From an uncultured Nostocoides sp. (GTDB taxonomy: Bacteria; Actinomycetota; Actinomycetes; Actinomycetales; Dermatophilaceae): 64,000 nt of DNA. The stretch lies in assembly GCA_937873315.1 (NCBI GenBank), contig CALMQX010000016.1:1-64000 (forward strand), given 5' to 3'. Shown piece after piece: positions 1 to 8,230 of this stretch. The position numbers and the translations under genes are program-made. Below the pieces are notes generated by a model. The model worked only from the letters and a program-made list of their open reading frames with translations. It ran no database searches and was not told where the DNA came from. The stretch's first letter is position 1. Every line of letters starts with the position of its first letter.

Positions 1-19
1 AGGCTGCGAAAGGAGAACT

Positions 20-139
20 GTGCTCACCCCGAATAGTGCACCCCTACCAGTAAGCGACACCGGCACCGACGGGCGGGTGCTGAGGTTCCTTGTGACCCCG
101 GCGCCCGCCCGTCGGGGCTTGGGGCAGCTGCTGTCATGA
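20..139 (+). CDS. possible small ORF (39 aa), uncertain
   Basis: A GTG start at 20 follows AAAGGAG (9-15), and the frame stays open to a TGA that overlaps the ATG of the next gene (ATGA at 136-139), a pattern typical of translational coupling. Against it, the frame contains several codons that are rare in this window (CTA, GTA, AGG) and runs through a strong inverted repeat. It could instead be a chance frame or the end of a gene beginning before the window. No family is recognised. Confidence 0.22.
   Translation: MLTPNSAPLPVSDTGTDGRVLRFLVTPAPARRGLGQLLS
66..115. terminator. 15-bp stem-loop, possible terminator
   Basis: Bases 66-80 and 101-115 form a 15-bp stem with one G-U pair and a 20-base loop. 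No T-run follows. It could terminate a gene lying left of the window; high-GC actinobacteria often lack the U-tract. Confidence 0.4.
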
Positions 140-321
140 GACCGCTACAGCAACGGGCGACATGCCGAAGAGTGGCAGTCTGTGCGGTCGTTGTCGGGCT
201 CGCTGTTGTCGGCTGCGCCCGCGAGATCCCGCACGCCGGATCCGGGAAAGCAGCCTCACCGTCCAACTCGCCGTCAGTGTCCGCGACGTCTGCACCATCA
301 CCCTCGGGCATCGATGACTGA
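136..321 (+). CDS. small predicted lipoprotein
   Basis: This 61-residue protein has an arginine-containing n-region, a hydrophobic stretch (about residues 13-26) and a lipobox ending LAVVGC, so Cys27 would be lipid-modified and the mature peptide anchored outside the membrane. The remaining roughly 34 residues are Ser/Pro/Ala-rich, without a recognisable domain, and look like a flexible tether. Its stop overlaps the ATG of the following DUF4240 gene, so the two are probably co-translated. No clear ribosome binding site precedes the start. Function is unknown; the lipobox is the only firm evidence. Confidence 0.5.
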   Translation: MRPLQQRATCRRVAVCAVVVGLAVVGCAREIPHAGSGKAASPSNSPSVSATSAPSPSGIDD

Positions 322-790
322 TCACAGCCTCTTCTGGTCAATTGTCCAGCGAGTGCGCAATCGGGATCCTGAGGTGGCCGCTGAGGCACTGGACGCGGAG
401 TTGCGAGGGCTCACGACGGACCAAGTGCGGGTGTACGAGCGCTCCTTCCTGGAGGAGATGACACGAGCGAACACCTGGGCCCACCACAGTTCGGCGCAGG
501 ACGTGGTGGGAGCAGTGAGTGGGCTGAGCTTCGTCAGTGACGACGTCTTCGTCAGTCTCCGGACGTGGGTGATCTACCAGGGCAAGGATGCCTTCGACGC
601 CTGGGTTCGTGATCCGGCCACTCTGGCCGACCTTGGGCTGGACAGCGATGAGCAGGTCGGGCTCGCCGAGGAGCTGGAGTTCCTGCCGACCGCGGTCTAC
701 GAGGAGCGCACCGGGCGTCAGCTCTCCGACGAGCTGCCACAGGAACTGTCGCCGTATGAAGCCCCCGCTGGGACGCCGCCGCCATCGTGA
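314..790 (+). CDS. DUF4240 domain protein
   Basis: The 158-residue product begins MTDHSLFWSIVQ and contains the DUF4240 pattern: an N-terminal FW motif, a central acidic helix with a YERSFLEEM-like segment, and a tryptophan-containing segment (RTWVIYQGKDAF) near residues 82-93. It looks cytosolic, with no signal peptide or membrane segment. I chose the ATG at 314 because it overlaps the stop of the upstream lipoprotein gene by a few bases; the in-frame extension back to 182 would run through that gene in another frame. DUF4240 proteins are widespread in Streptomyces and other bacteria and have no known function. Confidence 0.7.
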   Translation: MTDHSLFWSIVQRVRNRDPEVAAEALDAELRGLTTDQVRVYERSFLEEMTRANTWAHHSSAQDVVGAVSGLSFVSDDVFVSLRTWVIYQGKDAFDAWVRDPATLADLGLDSDEQVGLAEELEFLPTAVYEERTGRQLSDELPQELSPYEAPAGTPPPS

Positions 791-1017
791 CGTGCCCAGC
801 GGCGAGATGGGGCCCATTCGCCTCGGCGACGCCCGGCGACGTTCCCGTGCAGCCACGTGGCTAGGTGAGCGCATCAACAACGATTCGAGATGAGGTCACC
901 TCAGCTGTATACAACCGGGCCATCGCGGTGCCATGCTGGCAGCGTAAGCAGCCATGATGCGATGCAGGGAAAGCACGACGCAGCGTGGCTTGCAGGGAAC
1001 TACGCAAGGGGCTCGTC

Positions 1018-4000
1018 ATGCGCAATGCCACCAGAGCAAACACGATCTTCCGCACCGGTCTCGTCGCACTGCTCTTCGCTGCGCTGAGTATCGGTGCAGG
1101 CGCAGTGCCCGCGGCCCAAGCTGCCGCCGGCGATGTCGTCATCAATGAACTCCACTATCACGCACCGGACGGCGATCTCGACTATGCCGCCGTTGAGTTC
1201 ATCGAGCTACGCAATACCGGGCCGGACCCGGTCGATGTTGGCGGGTGGTCCTTCACCGCAGGCATCACCATTGCTCCTCCCGACGTCAGTCTCCCGGCTG
1301 GACTCAGCATCCCGCCTGGCGGCTACCTGCTCGGGACCAATGACCCCGCGCTCTTCACAGCCAAGTATGGAGTTGTCGCTGATTTCTCCTATGCCGGTAC
1401 GTCGCTGAGCAATGGTGGCGAAACCGTCACGTTGGCTGATGCCTCGAGCACAGTCATCGACACGGTGACCTACGACGACGTGGCGCCGTGGCCGGCGTCG
1501 CCCGACGGCCTCGGCCCCTCCCTGGAGTACAACGCGGACGGTACCGACAACGCGCTGGCGGCCAACTGGCACCCCAGTGAGGTGCCCTGGGGTACGCCCG
1601 GCGCCGCGAACTCGATCCCGCCGCTCCCACTGACCGTGGTGGCCCCTACCGGCTACCCAGCCGCGGGCGTGAACCAGCAAGTCACTGCCACCGCCCCGGC
1701 CGGCGCCACAATCGACCTGACCTACAAGATCATGTATGGCGCCGACGTCACCATCCCGATGCTCGATAACGCTGCCTCGCCCGGCGGCGCTGGTGATGGC
1801 GTCTACGCCGCGACAATCCCCGGGGCGGGGCAAGGCCAACTCGTGAGGTTCAAGGTGGCCGCGAGCAAGGGGGCGCAGAGTGCGACCTACCCGCCGTTCG
1901 GTGACAGCCGACCCTATGACGGGTATGTGCACAACGACAGCGACTTCGACGCCGCCCAATTCCCTGTCCTGCAGTGGTTTATGCCGGATGCGGTCTACCA
2001 GGACATGATCACCAACCACCGCTGCGATGGCGTTGACGCCAATGCGACGTTCGTGTGGAACGGCAAGGTTCTCGACGGTGGGGCGATGCACATCAAGGGT
2101 CACTCGAGTTGCCAAGACCCGAAGGCCAAGTGGGACGTTGAACTGCCCGCAGGCCAGACCTTTGACTTCGGCCTACCCTACGACTACCCCCTTAAGGGCT
2201 TCGATCTGCAAAGCGAGAACGTCCCTCGGCCGCGTCTCGGCTGGGAAATGATCGGGGCCTCGGGTGAGGCGACCGCGAGGTACCAAACCATGCGGATCCA
2301 GCGCAATGGCAACTTCTTTGGTGTCTTCGGAGTCCTTGAGAATCTCGACTCGGTCTGGCGCACCAATCACGGCCTCAAGGATGCTCCGCTTTACAAGATC
2401 GAGGCTGGTGGTCTGCGGACTTTCCCGACCCTTGGCGAGTTTGTGGCCTCGGGTGATGTCGACAAGAAGAACCCCGACGACGGCGACTACAGCGAGATCT
2501 ACGAGCTGACCCAGAAGTTGGCGCTGCCGAACGGCCCGGCCAAGTGGGCCTGGATGCAGGACAATCTGGACCTTCCCCAGATCGCGAACTACACCGCGGT
2601 CAATGTGGCCATGCGGCACTGGGACTCTGGGACGAAGAACTACTACTTCGGCCGCAGCCCGATCACCGGGCGCTGGCAGATCTACTCGTGGGATCTCGAC
2701 GGCATTCTCAACAACGCCAGCGATCCCAAGGGTGACTTCGTCTTCCCGTCGGTCGACTCCGGTCAGGTGTGGAAGAACTTGGCAGCGCTGCCCGGCTTCA
2801 CGCAGATGCACTACCGGCGGGCCCGGACGATTTTCGACCAACTGGTCAACGGCCCGCAGTTGCTGGCACGTTTCGACCAACTCACTCAGCCCTTTGCGGC
2901 CGACATCCAACTCGACTACGACGTGTGGGGCAGCAGGCGGCTCAGCACGGCGCGCACCACAACCGCAAACGGCATTCAGGAGCGGCGTAATCAGTTTGCG
3001 GCGAACACACCCGCCCTCATCCCGGTGTCCCAGCCTCCGGGCGCTGCACTGGTGATCACCGAGATCCAGTACCAGCCGGGTGGCACGACACCGGAGTTCA
3101 TCGAGGTGTACAACCCGGCGTCGACCGCGGTCGACGCGAGTGGGTGGACCATATCCGCGCTCGGCTCTGGATACACGCTGGCACCGGGGACGGTTGTCGG
3201 TGCCAAGTCCTATGCCGTGTGGACCGCGGATGATGGCGCACTGAAGCTCGCCTTTGGCGGTACTCCGTTCCTCATGGCCGGTCAATATCCTGGTGCCCTC
3301 GACGACGCGGGGGAGGAGGTCACCATCCTGGACGGGCTGAGGGTCGTCGATACGGTGACGTACGCCCCGAGCAGCCCGTGGCCGACAGGTCCTGCCGGAA
3401 GTGGCCCGTCGCTGGAACTCACCAGCCTCACAGCAGATAACGCCGACCCCGCAAACTGGGCCGCCAGCACGGTCGCGGGTGGCACGCCCGGTGTCCGCAA
3501 CTCCACGGACAACAACACCGGCCCCGTGGCCTCGACCGTCCTACCCTTCGGGTCAACGTGGCGCTATCTCGCCAGCGGATCAGCGCCGAGCGCCTCGTGG
3601 AAGGGTGTCGGCTTCAACGACTCATCGTGGCCGAGTGGCGCCGGAGCCCTGGGGTTCCGGACCATCCAGACCACCGCCATCCCGAGCACGACGGGACGCA
3701 TCACGTACTACTTCCGGACCGCCGTCACCATTCCAAACGGGTCGGCGTTGCTTGACGCCACGGTGGACCTCAAGGTCGATGATGGCGCGGTCGTGTACGT
3801 CAACGGAGTGGAGGTAATCCGTCGCAACCTCCCAGCGGGGGCGATCACGTCGACCACCAAGGCCGTCACGAATGTCGGTGTCAGTGCCGTCGGCACAGTG
3901 CGCACCTACGCGATCCCGCCCTCGGCACTGACGATCGGGAGCAATGTGATCAGTGTGGAGGTGCACCAGTACACCGCTGGTTCCTCGGCTGATCTCCTCT

Positions 4001-4029
4001 GGGACGGGCAACTGCGGATCACCCGGTAG
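1018..4029 (+). CDS. secreted CotH-kinase / lamin-tail-domain protein
   Basis: A 1003-residue exported protein. The ATG at 1018 follows AAGGGG with 7-base spacing and is preferred to an in-frame GTG at 985. A signal peptide covers about residues 1-35, with likely cleavage after AAQAAA. Order of domains: lamin-tail domain (about 38-165, beginning VVINELHY), a linker beta domain, a CotH kinase-like domain (about 314-640, with HIKGHSS, a GVFGVLENLD segment and a WDLDGIL segment), a second lamin-tail domain (about 676-828, VITEIQYQPGG), and a C-terminal beta-sandwich of the carbohydrate-binding type (about 836-1003, WRYLASG to LLWDGQL). CotH proteins are atypical secretory kinases known from spore coats, where they phosphorylate proteins. 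Here the substrate is unknown, possibly a cell-surface protein or glycan. It stands alone, without an operon. Confidence 0.85.
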   Translation: MRNATRANTIFRTGLVALLFAALSIGAGAVPAAQAAAGDVVINELHYHAPDGDLDYAAVEFIELRNTGPDPVDVGGWSFTAGITIAPPDVSLPAGLSIPPGGYLLGTNDPALFTAKYGVVADFSYAGTSLSNGGETVTLADASSTVIDTVTYDDVAPWPASPDGLGPSLEYNADGTDNALAANWHPSEVPWGTPGAANSIPPLPLTVVAPTGYPAAGVNQQVTATAPAGATIDLTYKIMYGADVTIPMLDNAASPGGAGDGVYAATIPGAGQGQLVRFKVAASKGAQSATYPPFGDSRPYDGYVHNDSDFDAAQFPVLQWFMPDAVYQDMITNHRCDGVDANATFVWNGKVLDGGAMHIKGHSSCQDPKAKWDVELPAGQTFDFGLPYDYPLKGFDLQSENVPRPRLGWEMIGASGEATARYQTMRIQRNGNFFGVFGVLENLDSVWRTNHGLKDAPLYKIEAGGLRTFPTLGEFVASGDVDKKNPDDGDYSEIYELTQKLALPNGPAKWAWMQDNLDLPQIANYTAVNVAMRHWDSGTKNYYFGRSPITGRWQIYSWDLDGILNNASDPKGDFVFPSVDSGQVWKNLAALPGFTQMHYRRARTIFDQLVNGPQLLARFDQLTQPFAADIQLDYDVWGSRRLSTARTTTANGIQERRNQFAANTPALIPVSQPPGAALVITEIQYQPGGTTPEFIEVYNPASTAVDASGWTISALGSGYTLAPGTVVGAKSYAVWTADDGALKLAFGGTPFLMAGQYPGALDDAGEEVTILDGLRVVDTVTYAPSSPWPTGPAGSGPSLELTSLTADNADPANWAASTVAGGTPGVRNSTDNNTGPVASTVLPFGSTWRYLASGSAPSASWKGVGFNDSSWPSGAGALGFRTIQTTAIPSTTGRITYYFRTAVTIPNGSALLDATVDLKVDDGAVVYVNGVEVIRRNLPAGAITSTTKAVTNVGVSAVGTVRTYAIPPSALTIGSNVISVEVHQYTAGSSADLLWDGQLRITR

Positions 4030-4033
4030 CCAG

Positions 4034-4047
4034 GGCACGGTCGTGCC
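4034..4047. terminator. short hairpin after the CotH gene
   Basis: GGCACG and CGTGCC face each other 4 bases after the stop codon. The stem is short and lacks a T-run; it lies in the 160-base gap between two convergent genes, where nothing else is visible. Confidence 0.25.
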
Positions 4048-4189
4048 AGCACCCGTGAGACGCCTGGCGCGGTGAATGGTCGACGGCGGCGCCGCAGCCA
4101 GTGACGAGCTGAGTGGCGGGCGTTGGTGTCGCTCTGGCAGCACCTACAGCTGCCATTCGGATCGTCAGAGCCGGGAGGCGGCGGCGAGA

Positions 4190-5197
4190 TCAGCACCCGG
4201 CGCGCGCGGTCGCCAAGGCCAGCGCGACCAGGTCGTCGGCGTCGGCGCGACCAGGCGGCCCGGGCCAACCGTGGACTGCTGCACGCCAGGCCTCCGGGAA
4301 AGCAGAGGGTCCGTATGCCGCCCCCAAAAGTCCGCCGGCAATGGCCGCCACGGTATCGGTGTCGTGTCCGGCATTGACCGCCAGGCTAAGAGCGCCAACG
4401 ACATGCGCCTCAGGGTCGTCGGAGGCGGTGGCGGTGATCGCGCACAGCGCTGCCTGCAGCGCCGTCACAGTGAAGCCATTGTCCGGGAAGATGCTGGGAT
4501 CTGTTGCAGCACAAGCCTGATCGAGCCAGAGTGCCCACTGCGGTCGGCGGGAGTCGTCGATCAGGTCCAATCCGCTGCGGACGGCAATGCGTCCGTCCAG
4601 GACCGCAACGCGGATGGCCTCGCTCCACAGCACACATGACTCCGCGGCCAACGGATCGGCGTGCGTGAGTCGAGCCACCTGAGTTGCGGCCGCGGCCGTG
4701 GCCGGGCGATCGAGCAGCCGGGTGAGCGCGACCACGGAGGTCCGCATCAGCGCACCATTGGCCGCGGCCCTGCCGGTGCGCTCGAAGTACGCCTGAGCGG
4801 CGTGCTGAAGACGAGCGCCGGCGCCTGGACCCCGCGTCCCGGACATCGAACCCAACACCGCACGAGTGAGAATGCCGACGTCCGGCGGCGACGCGGCATA
4901 CCAGTCCAGGAAGCCTTCGGCGATGGCATCAAGCGCGTCGGGGGAGACCAGCGAGGCCCCTGTGGAACTCACTCGCGCGATACAGAACGCCATCTGGGTG
5001 TCATCGCTCCACTCACCCGGGGCGTATCCGCCGAGGCCGCCACCGAGCATTCGAGGCAGGGGCTCGAGGGCTCGGCTGCCGAACTCATAGGGCACGCCGA
5101 GAGCATCGCCGCAGGCCTGGCCCAGGATGACCCCGCTGGCTCGGTCGAGGGCAGCGGCGGGCAGCGAGGCAGACACGAGGTCAGTATGGCTGCCCAT
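4190..5197 (-). CDS. ADP-ribosylglycohydrolase family protein (DraG-like)
   Basis: The 335-residue protein carries the family landmarks: an N-terminal GVILGQACGDALGVPYEFG segment, the metal-binding EWSDDTQM motif, NGALMRTS in the middle, and the second metal-binding site GHDTDTVAAIAGG near the C-terminus. Members hydrolyse ADP-ribose from arginine side chains, ADP-ribosylated metabolites or related nucleosides using two magnesium ions. No ADP-ribosyltransferase lies nearby, so the substrate is open. I start at the ATG at 5197, which has a GACACT hexamer 7 bases upstream and may be leaderless; an upstream ATG at 5254 would add 19 residues of low family likeness. It is divergent from the SprT-like gene. 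Confidence 0.82.
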   Translation of the reverse strand: MGSHTDLVSASLPAAALDRASGVILGQACGDALGVPYEFGSRALEPLPRMLGGGLGGYAPGEWSDDTQMAFCIARVSSTGASLVSPDALDAIAEGFLDWYAASPPDVGILTRAVLGSMSGTRGPGAGARLQHAAQAYFERTGRAAANGALMRTSVVALTRLLDRPATAAAATQVARLTHADPLAAESCVLWSEAIRVAVLDGRIAVRSGLDLIDDSRRPQWALWLDQACAATDPSIFPDNGFTVTALQAALCAITATASDDPEAHVVGALSLAVNAGHDTDTVAAIAGGLLGAAYGPSAFPEAWRAAVHGWPGPPGRADADDLVALALATARAGC

Positions 5198-5268
5198 GCG
5201 GGGGAGTGTCGGTGGCGCCACGTAGCCTGCCGAACAGGGAGAATCCTCATGCACGAAAGGAGATGCGG

Positions 5269-5961
5269 ATGGAGGCCCGGGAGGCCCTACGCCTTGCGCG
5301 GACCCTGCTGCGCGAGCACGGGCTCGAGGACTGGCAGGTCACCCTCGACCGCGCCAAGACCCGCGCCGGTTCGTGTCGATTCCACACCCGCACCATCACC
5401 CTGAGCCGTGCCCTGACCGAGCTGCACTCAGAGGCCGAGGTGCGCGAGACGATCCTCCATGAGATCGCCCACGCCCTCGTGGGACCCGAGCACGGGCACG
5501 ATGCGATCTGGCGGGCGCAGGCCAAGAAGATCGGGTCGACGGGAGCCCGCTGCGTTGACCCTCGCGCTCCACGCGTGCGTGCCGACTGGCAAGGCCGCTG
5601 CCCGGCCGGCCACAGTACCGGGCGGCATCGTGCCCCCACCGCTCCGATGTCCTGTGCCCGATGTTCGCCGACTTTTTCGGCGGCCCACCTCATCGAGTGG
5701 ACCTACCGCGGCTCGCCGGCATCGATGCCACCGGAGTATTCCGCCGCCATGGCCCAACTTCGTCGCCGCCGCCTGCCCGAGCGCGGGCACTGGCGACCGC
5801 AACTCGGTGAGCAGGTCCTCCTGACCAGGGCCGACGGTTCCGAGGTGGTGGGTGTGGTCGAGCTGGTCGGGCTGGGCGGCATACAGGCCCGGATCGAGGG
5901 GATTGGCCTGGTCAAAGTGGGCTGGGAGATCGTCGCGCCCGCTCAGAAGCGCGTTGGTTGA
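5269..5961 (+). CDS. SprT-like zinc-metalloprotease domain protein
   Basis: The 230-residue protein has an N-terminal SprT-like domain with the zinc/catalytic motif HEIAHAL (HExxH) around residues 66-72, followed by a possible further ligand in GPEHGHD. A middle section contains CPAGH and SCARC, which looks like a small zinc ribbon. The C-terminal 60 residues resemble a short beta-rich domain. SprT-like proteins are related to the DNA-protein crosslink protease SPRTN, but the bacterial role is not established. AAAGGAG ends 6 bases before the ATG at 5269, which decides the start over an ATG at 5263 and a GTG at 5206. A SprT-like assignment is firm; a repair role is inference. Confidence 0.8.
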   Translation: MEAREALRLARTLLREHGLEDWQVTLDRAKTRAGSCRFHTRTITLSRALTELHSEAEVRETILHEIAHALVGPEHGHDAIWRAQAKKIGSTGARCVDPRAPRVRADWQGRCPAGHSTGRHRAPTAPMSCARCSPTFSAAHLIEWTYRGSPASMPPEYSAAMAQLRRRRLPERGHWRPQLGEQVLLTRADGSEVVGVVELVGLGGIQARIEGIGLVKVGWEIVAPAQKRVG

Positions 5962-6034
5962 CCGGGGCCGCCTGTGCCGGGCCTCACATGCCGCCTGGGC
6001 CGAAGCCACGCGTCCGGCGCGTGAGAATGGCTAG

Positions 6035-6940
6035 GTGAACGCGCCCACCCTTTCGCTCCCGACCTACTGGCCGTCCGCCGGCTACACGGCATACGACCCG
6101 GGCCCGCAGCGGGAGCGAGCGTTGGTGCTCGCTGGTGGTGGCGCCGCCGGTATCGCGTGGGAATCGGGTTACCTCCTAGGCCTGCGCGACGAGGGCATTG
6201 ATGTGCGCAATGCCGACACGGTGATCGGTACCTCCGCCGGGTCGGTCGTCGGTGCGCACCTGCGTCTCGGGCTCTCCGACGAGACCAGCCTGGCGATGAT
6301 CACCGAAACTCCGTCGATCCAGGGCATGGGCCGCTGGGGCGCCGCCGACGCGCTCCGCTTTGCGGTCGCCCAGGCCGCACCCGAGGCCCGCTTCGGCAGA
6401 TCGGTCCTAGGCCGCGCCGCGCTGCACGCGCGCACGATGCCCGAGGACGCCTGGATCCACACCGTCGGCGCTCAGATCGCCGGTATGCCGTGGCCCGACC
6501 AACGGCTCCTGATCACCGCAGTCGATGCGGTCGGCGGCAGCTCGGTGGTCTTCACCGCCGACAGTGAGGTCCCCATCGAGCGAGCCGTCGCCGCGAGTTG
6601 CACGGTGCCCGGCCTCTTCCCACCGGTGGATGTGGCCGGACGGCGCTATGTCGACGGCGGCGTTCGATCCATCGCGAATGCGGACCTGGCGGTCGGGCAC
6701 GCTCGCGTGCTCTGCCTCGCGCCCTTCCCGATCGCCGCCCATCGCAAGGACTGGCCCGCCCGCCAACTGCGTTCCTTGGGCCCCCAGGTTCGCACCTTCC
6801 TGGCGGCTCCCCATGGCCCAGCGCGCCGGGCCATGGGCGTCAATCCCTTCGACATGCGCCGGACTCGGGCGTCCTTTGCCGCCGGGCGGAACCAGGGTCG
6901 GGCCGCGGCCGGGCGAGTGCGCGCGATCTGGGTCGACTGA
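6035..6940 (+). CDS. patatin-like phospholipase
   Basis: A 301-residue predicted cytosolic lipid acyl hydrolase. It has the glycine-rich oxyanion loop GGGAAGIAW, the nucleophile elbow GTSAGS (Ser67) and the second dyad residue in VDGG (Asp207), all in the usual order and spacing for a bacterial patatin. The C-terminus is arginine-rich. It probably cleaves acyl esters of phospholipids; substrate and physiological role cannot be read from the sequence. The GTG start has no ribosome binding site; GAGAAT lies 6 bases upstream, so the mRNA may be leaderless. It is a single gene between a SprT-like and a small membrane-protein gene. Confidence 0.87.
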   Translation: MNAPTLSLPTYWPSAGYTAYDPGPQRERALVLAGGGAAGIAWESGYLLGLRDEGIDVRNADTVIGTSAGSVVGAHLRLGLSDETSLAMITETPSIQGMGRWGAADALRFAVAQAAPEARFGRSVLGRAALHARTMPEDAWIHTVGAQIAGMPWPDQRLLITAVDAVGGSSVVFTADSEVPIERAVAASCTVPGLFPPVDVAGRRYVDGGVRSIANADLAVGHARVLCLAPFPIAAHRKDWPARQLRSLGPQVRTFLAAPHGPARRAMGVNPFDMRRTRASFAAGRNQGRAAAGRVRAIWVD

Positions 6941-7016
6941 CCTCCCTCGGGGTATCAGGGGGTCGCCTGCCCACTCCTAGCCGGTGTCCACATCGGCAGT
7001 CCCCGCGAGGTTATCC

Positions 7017-7397
7017 ATGATCACCGATCCCACATTGCCCCTGTTGCGGCTCCCAGAGTCGTTGCCCGCACCCGTAGTGGCCACCGCGGCCATGGCGGCG
7101 CTTGCTGGGCTCGACCTCTTCGGCGCACTGGCCGCCAAGGAGTGGACCTTGGGCCATGGCGACGCGTGGGGATTCGCGGGGGTGCTGAGCTTCGTGATCC
7201 TGTTCTGGCTGTACGCCTCGTCCTTGCAGTATGCCGAACTGGCCGTGGTCACGATGGGCTGGATCGTGCTTCTACAGGTCGGGATCGTGGCCATGGATTG
7301 GCTTCGCTTTGGCGTGGAACTACCCGGGCCCAAGATCGTGGCCATCGGGGTGATCCTGGTCGCCCAGGGATATCTCGTGTTGGGGCCGAGCGCCTAG
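7017..7397 (+). CDS. small four-helix membrane protein, SMR/DMT-like
   Basis: The 126-residue protein has four hydrophobic segments: about 19-40, 52-72, 76-98 and 103-124. Length, spacing and the final IVAIGVILVAQGYLVLG-type helix resemble small multidrug resistance and other DMT-superfamily transporters, which dimerise in the membrane. The conserved glutamate of true SMR pumps in helix 1 is not evident, so it may move something else or have a non-pump role. The ATG at 7017 follows GCGAGG at good spacing and is preferred to a GTG at 6984. A perfect stem-loop overlaps its stop codon. Confidence 0.6.
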   Translation: MITDPTLPLLRLPESLPAPVVATAAMAALAGLDLFGALAAKEWTLGHGDAWGFAGVLSFVILFWLYASSLQYAELAVVTMGWIVLLQVGIVAMDWLRFGVELPGPKIVAIGVILVAQGYLVLGPSA

Positions 7398-7415
7398 CGG
7401 CGTGGCCGCTAGGCG
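7391..7415 (+). terminator. perfect 10-bp stem-loop
   Basis: CGCCTAGCGG (7391-7400) and CCGCTAGGCG (7406-7415) pair fully around a 5-base loop. The stem includes the stop codon of the preceding membrane-protein gene. No T-run follows, as is common in high-GC Gram-positives. Confidence 0.55.
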
Positions 7416-7429
7416 GCATACTGCCCTCC

Positions 7430-8221
7430 ATGGGACGGCGGGCGGCATGGGCACTCCTGATCGTCGCGATCGCCACCATGGCCGTGGTGGCCTGGCTGGG
7501 ACGAAGAGATCAGGGCCAGGCCGCACCCCAACAGACCCCATCACTGCCCGGAGCGACCTCGAACGCGCCCTCCCCGAGTCCAAGCGGTTCAGGGCTGGCG
7601 GGCTGGCAGGTGCGTTGGGTGATTGACGGGGACACCCTCGATGTGCGCCGAGGCAGCGAGCGGATGCGGCTCCGACTAGTCAATATCAATGCTCCCGAAG
7701 TAGCCCACAACTCTGTCCCGGACGAGTGCCTTGGGCCGCAGGCACGAGACCGGCTGCGGGCACTGCTCCCCGTCGGCACGGCCGTGGAGCTGCAGACCTT
7801 CGGCAAGGATCGCTTCGGCAGGGTCGTGGCCATTGCGCGCAAAGGGACGGGGGACCCGGTGAATCTCACCCTGGTTCAGGAGGGACTGGCCGCGCCCCTG
7901 GTTGTCGGTGACACCATTCCGCTCGCCAGCGCGGCCCGAGCGGCCCAGGCCCAGGCATCGCAGGCACACCTCGGGCTGCATTCCCCGTCGGTCGCGTGCA
8001 CGCTGCCTGCCCGGGTCACGGCCCTGGAGAGGGATGCCAAGGCGGCCGCGAAGGCTGCAAACAAGGGCGCGGCGGCCCTGGAGGCACGCGCTCGAGCCCT
8101 GCTCGCCGAGATCGCCGCCCGCCCCGCTCCACCGTTGGTGGCTGCCCTCACGGAGGGCGACCTCGCGAAACTCACTACCCGCCTCACCGACCTTTCCCGC
8201 CGAGTGACCGCTGGCACCTAG
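7430..8221 (+). CDS. thermonuclease-family (SNase) extracytoplasmic nuclease
   Basis: The 263-residue protein starts with a basic n-region and one hydrophobic helix (about residues 5-24), so it is secreted or membrane-anchored. A Ser/Pro linker follows, then a staphylococcal-nuclease domain (about 57-185): VIDGDTLDV with the calcium-binding aspartate, LRLVNINAPEV with the catalytic Arg/Glu pair, and DRFGRVVA with the second arginine. These enzymes cut DNA and RNA with calcium. The C-terminal 75 residues are Ala/Arg-rich and helical, an unusual tail of unknown role. The ATG lies 7 bases after CATACT and lacks a ribosome binding site; an in-frame extension upstream overlaps the previous gene and is rejected. 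Confidence 0.85.
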   Translation: MGRRAAWALLIVAIATMAVVAWLGRRDQGQAAPQQTPSLPGATSNAPSPSPSGSGLAGWQVRWVIDGDTLDVRRGSERMRLRLVNINAPEVAHNSVPDECLGPQARDRLRALLPVGTAVELQTFGKDRFGRVVAIARKGTGDPVNLTLVQEGLAAPLVVGDTIPLASAARAAQAQASQAHLGLHSPSVACTLPARVTALERDAKAAAKAANKGAAALEARARALLAEIAARPAPPLVAALTEGDLAKLTTRLTDLSRRVTAGT

Positions 8222-8224
8222 GCT
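8219..8224 (+). promoter_or_regulatory. -10 hexamer TAGGCT, leaderless start of rocD
   Basis: TAGGCT ends 6 bases before the rocD ATG and overlaps the stop codon of the nuclease gene. No ribosome binding site is present. The transcript would begin at or next to the A of ATG. Confidence 0.45.
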
Positions 8225-8230
8225 GGCCCC

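Noticed and set aside
182-313. Upstream extension of the DUF4240 protein
   Set aside because: It runs through the lipoprotein gene in another frame; the ATG at 314 overlaps that gene's stop and fits the family start.
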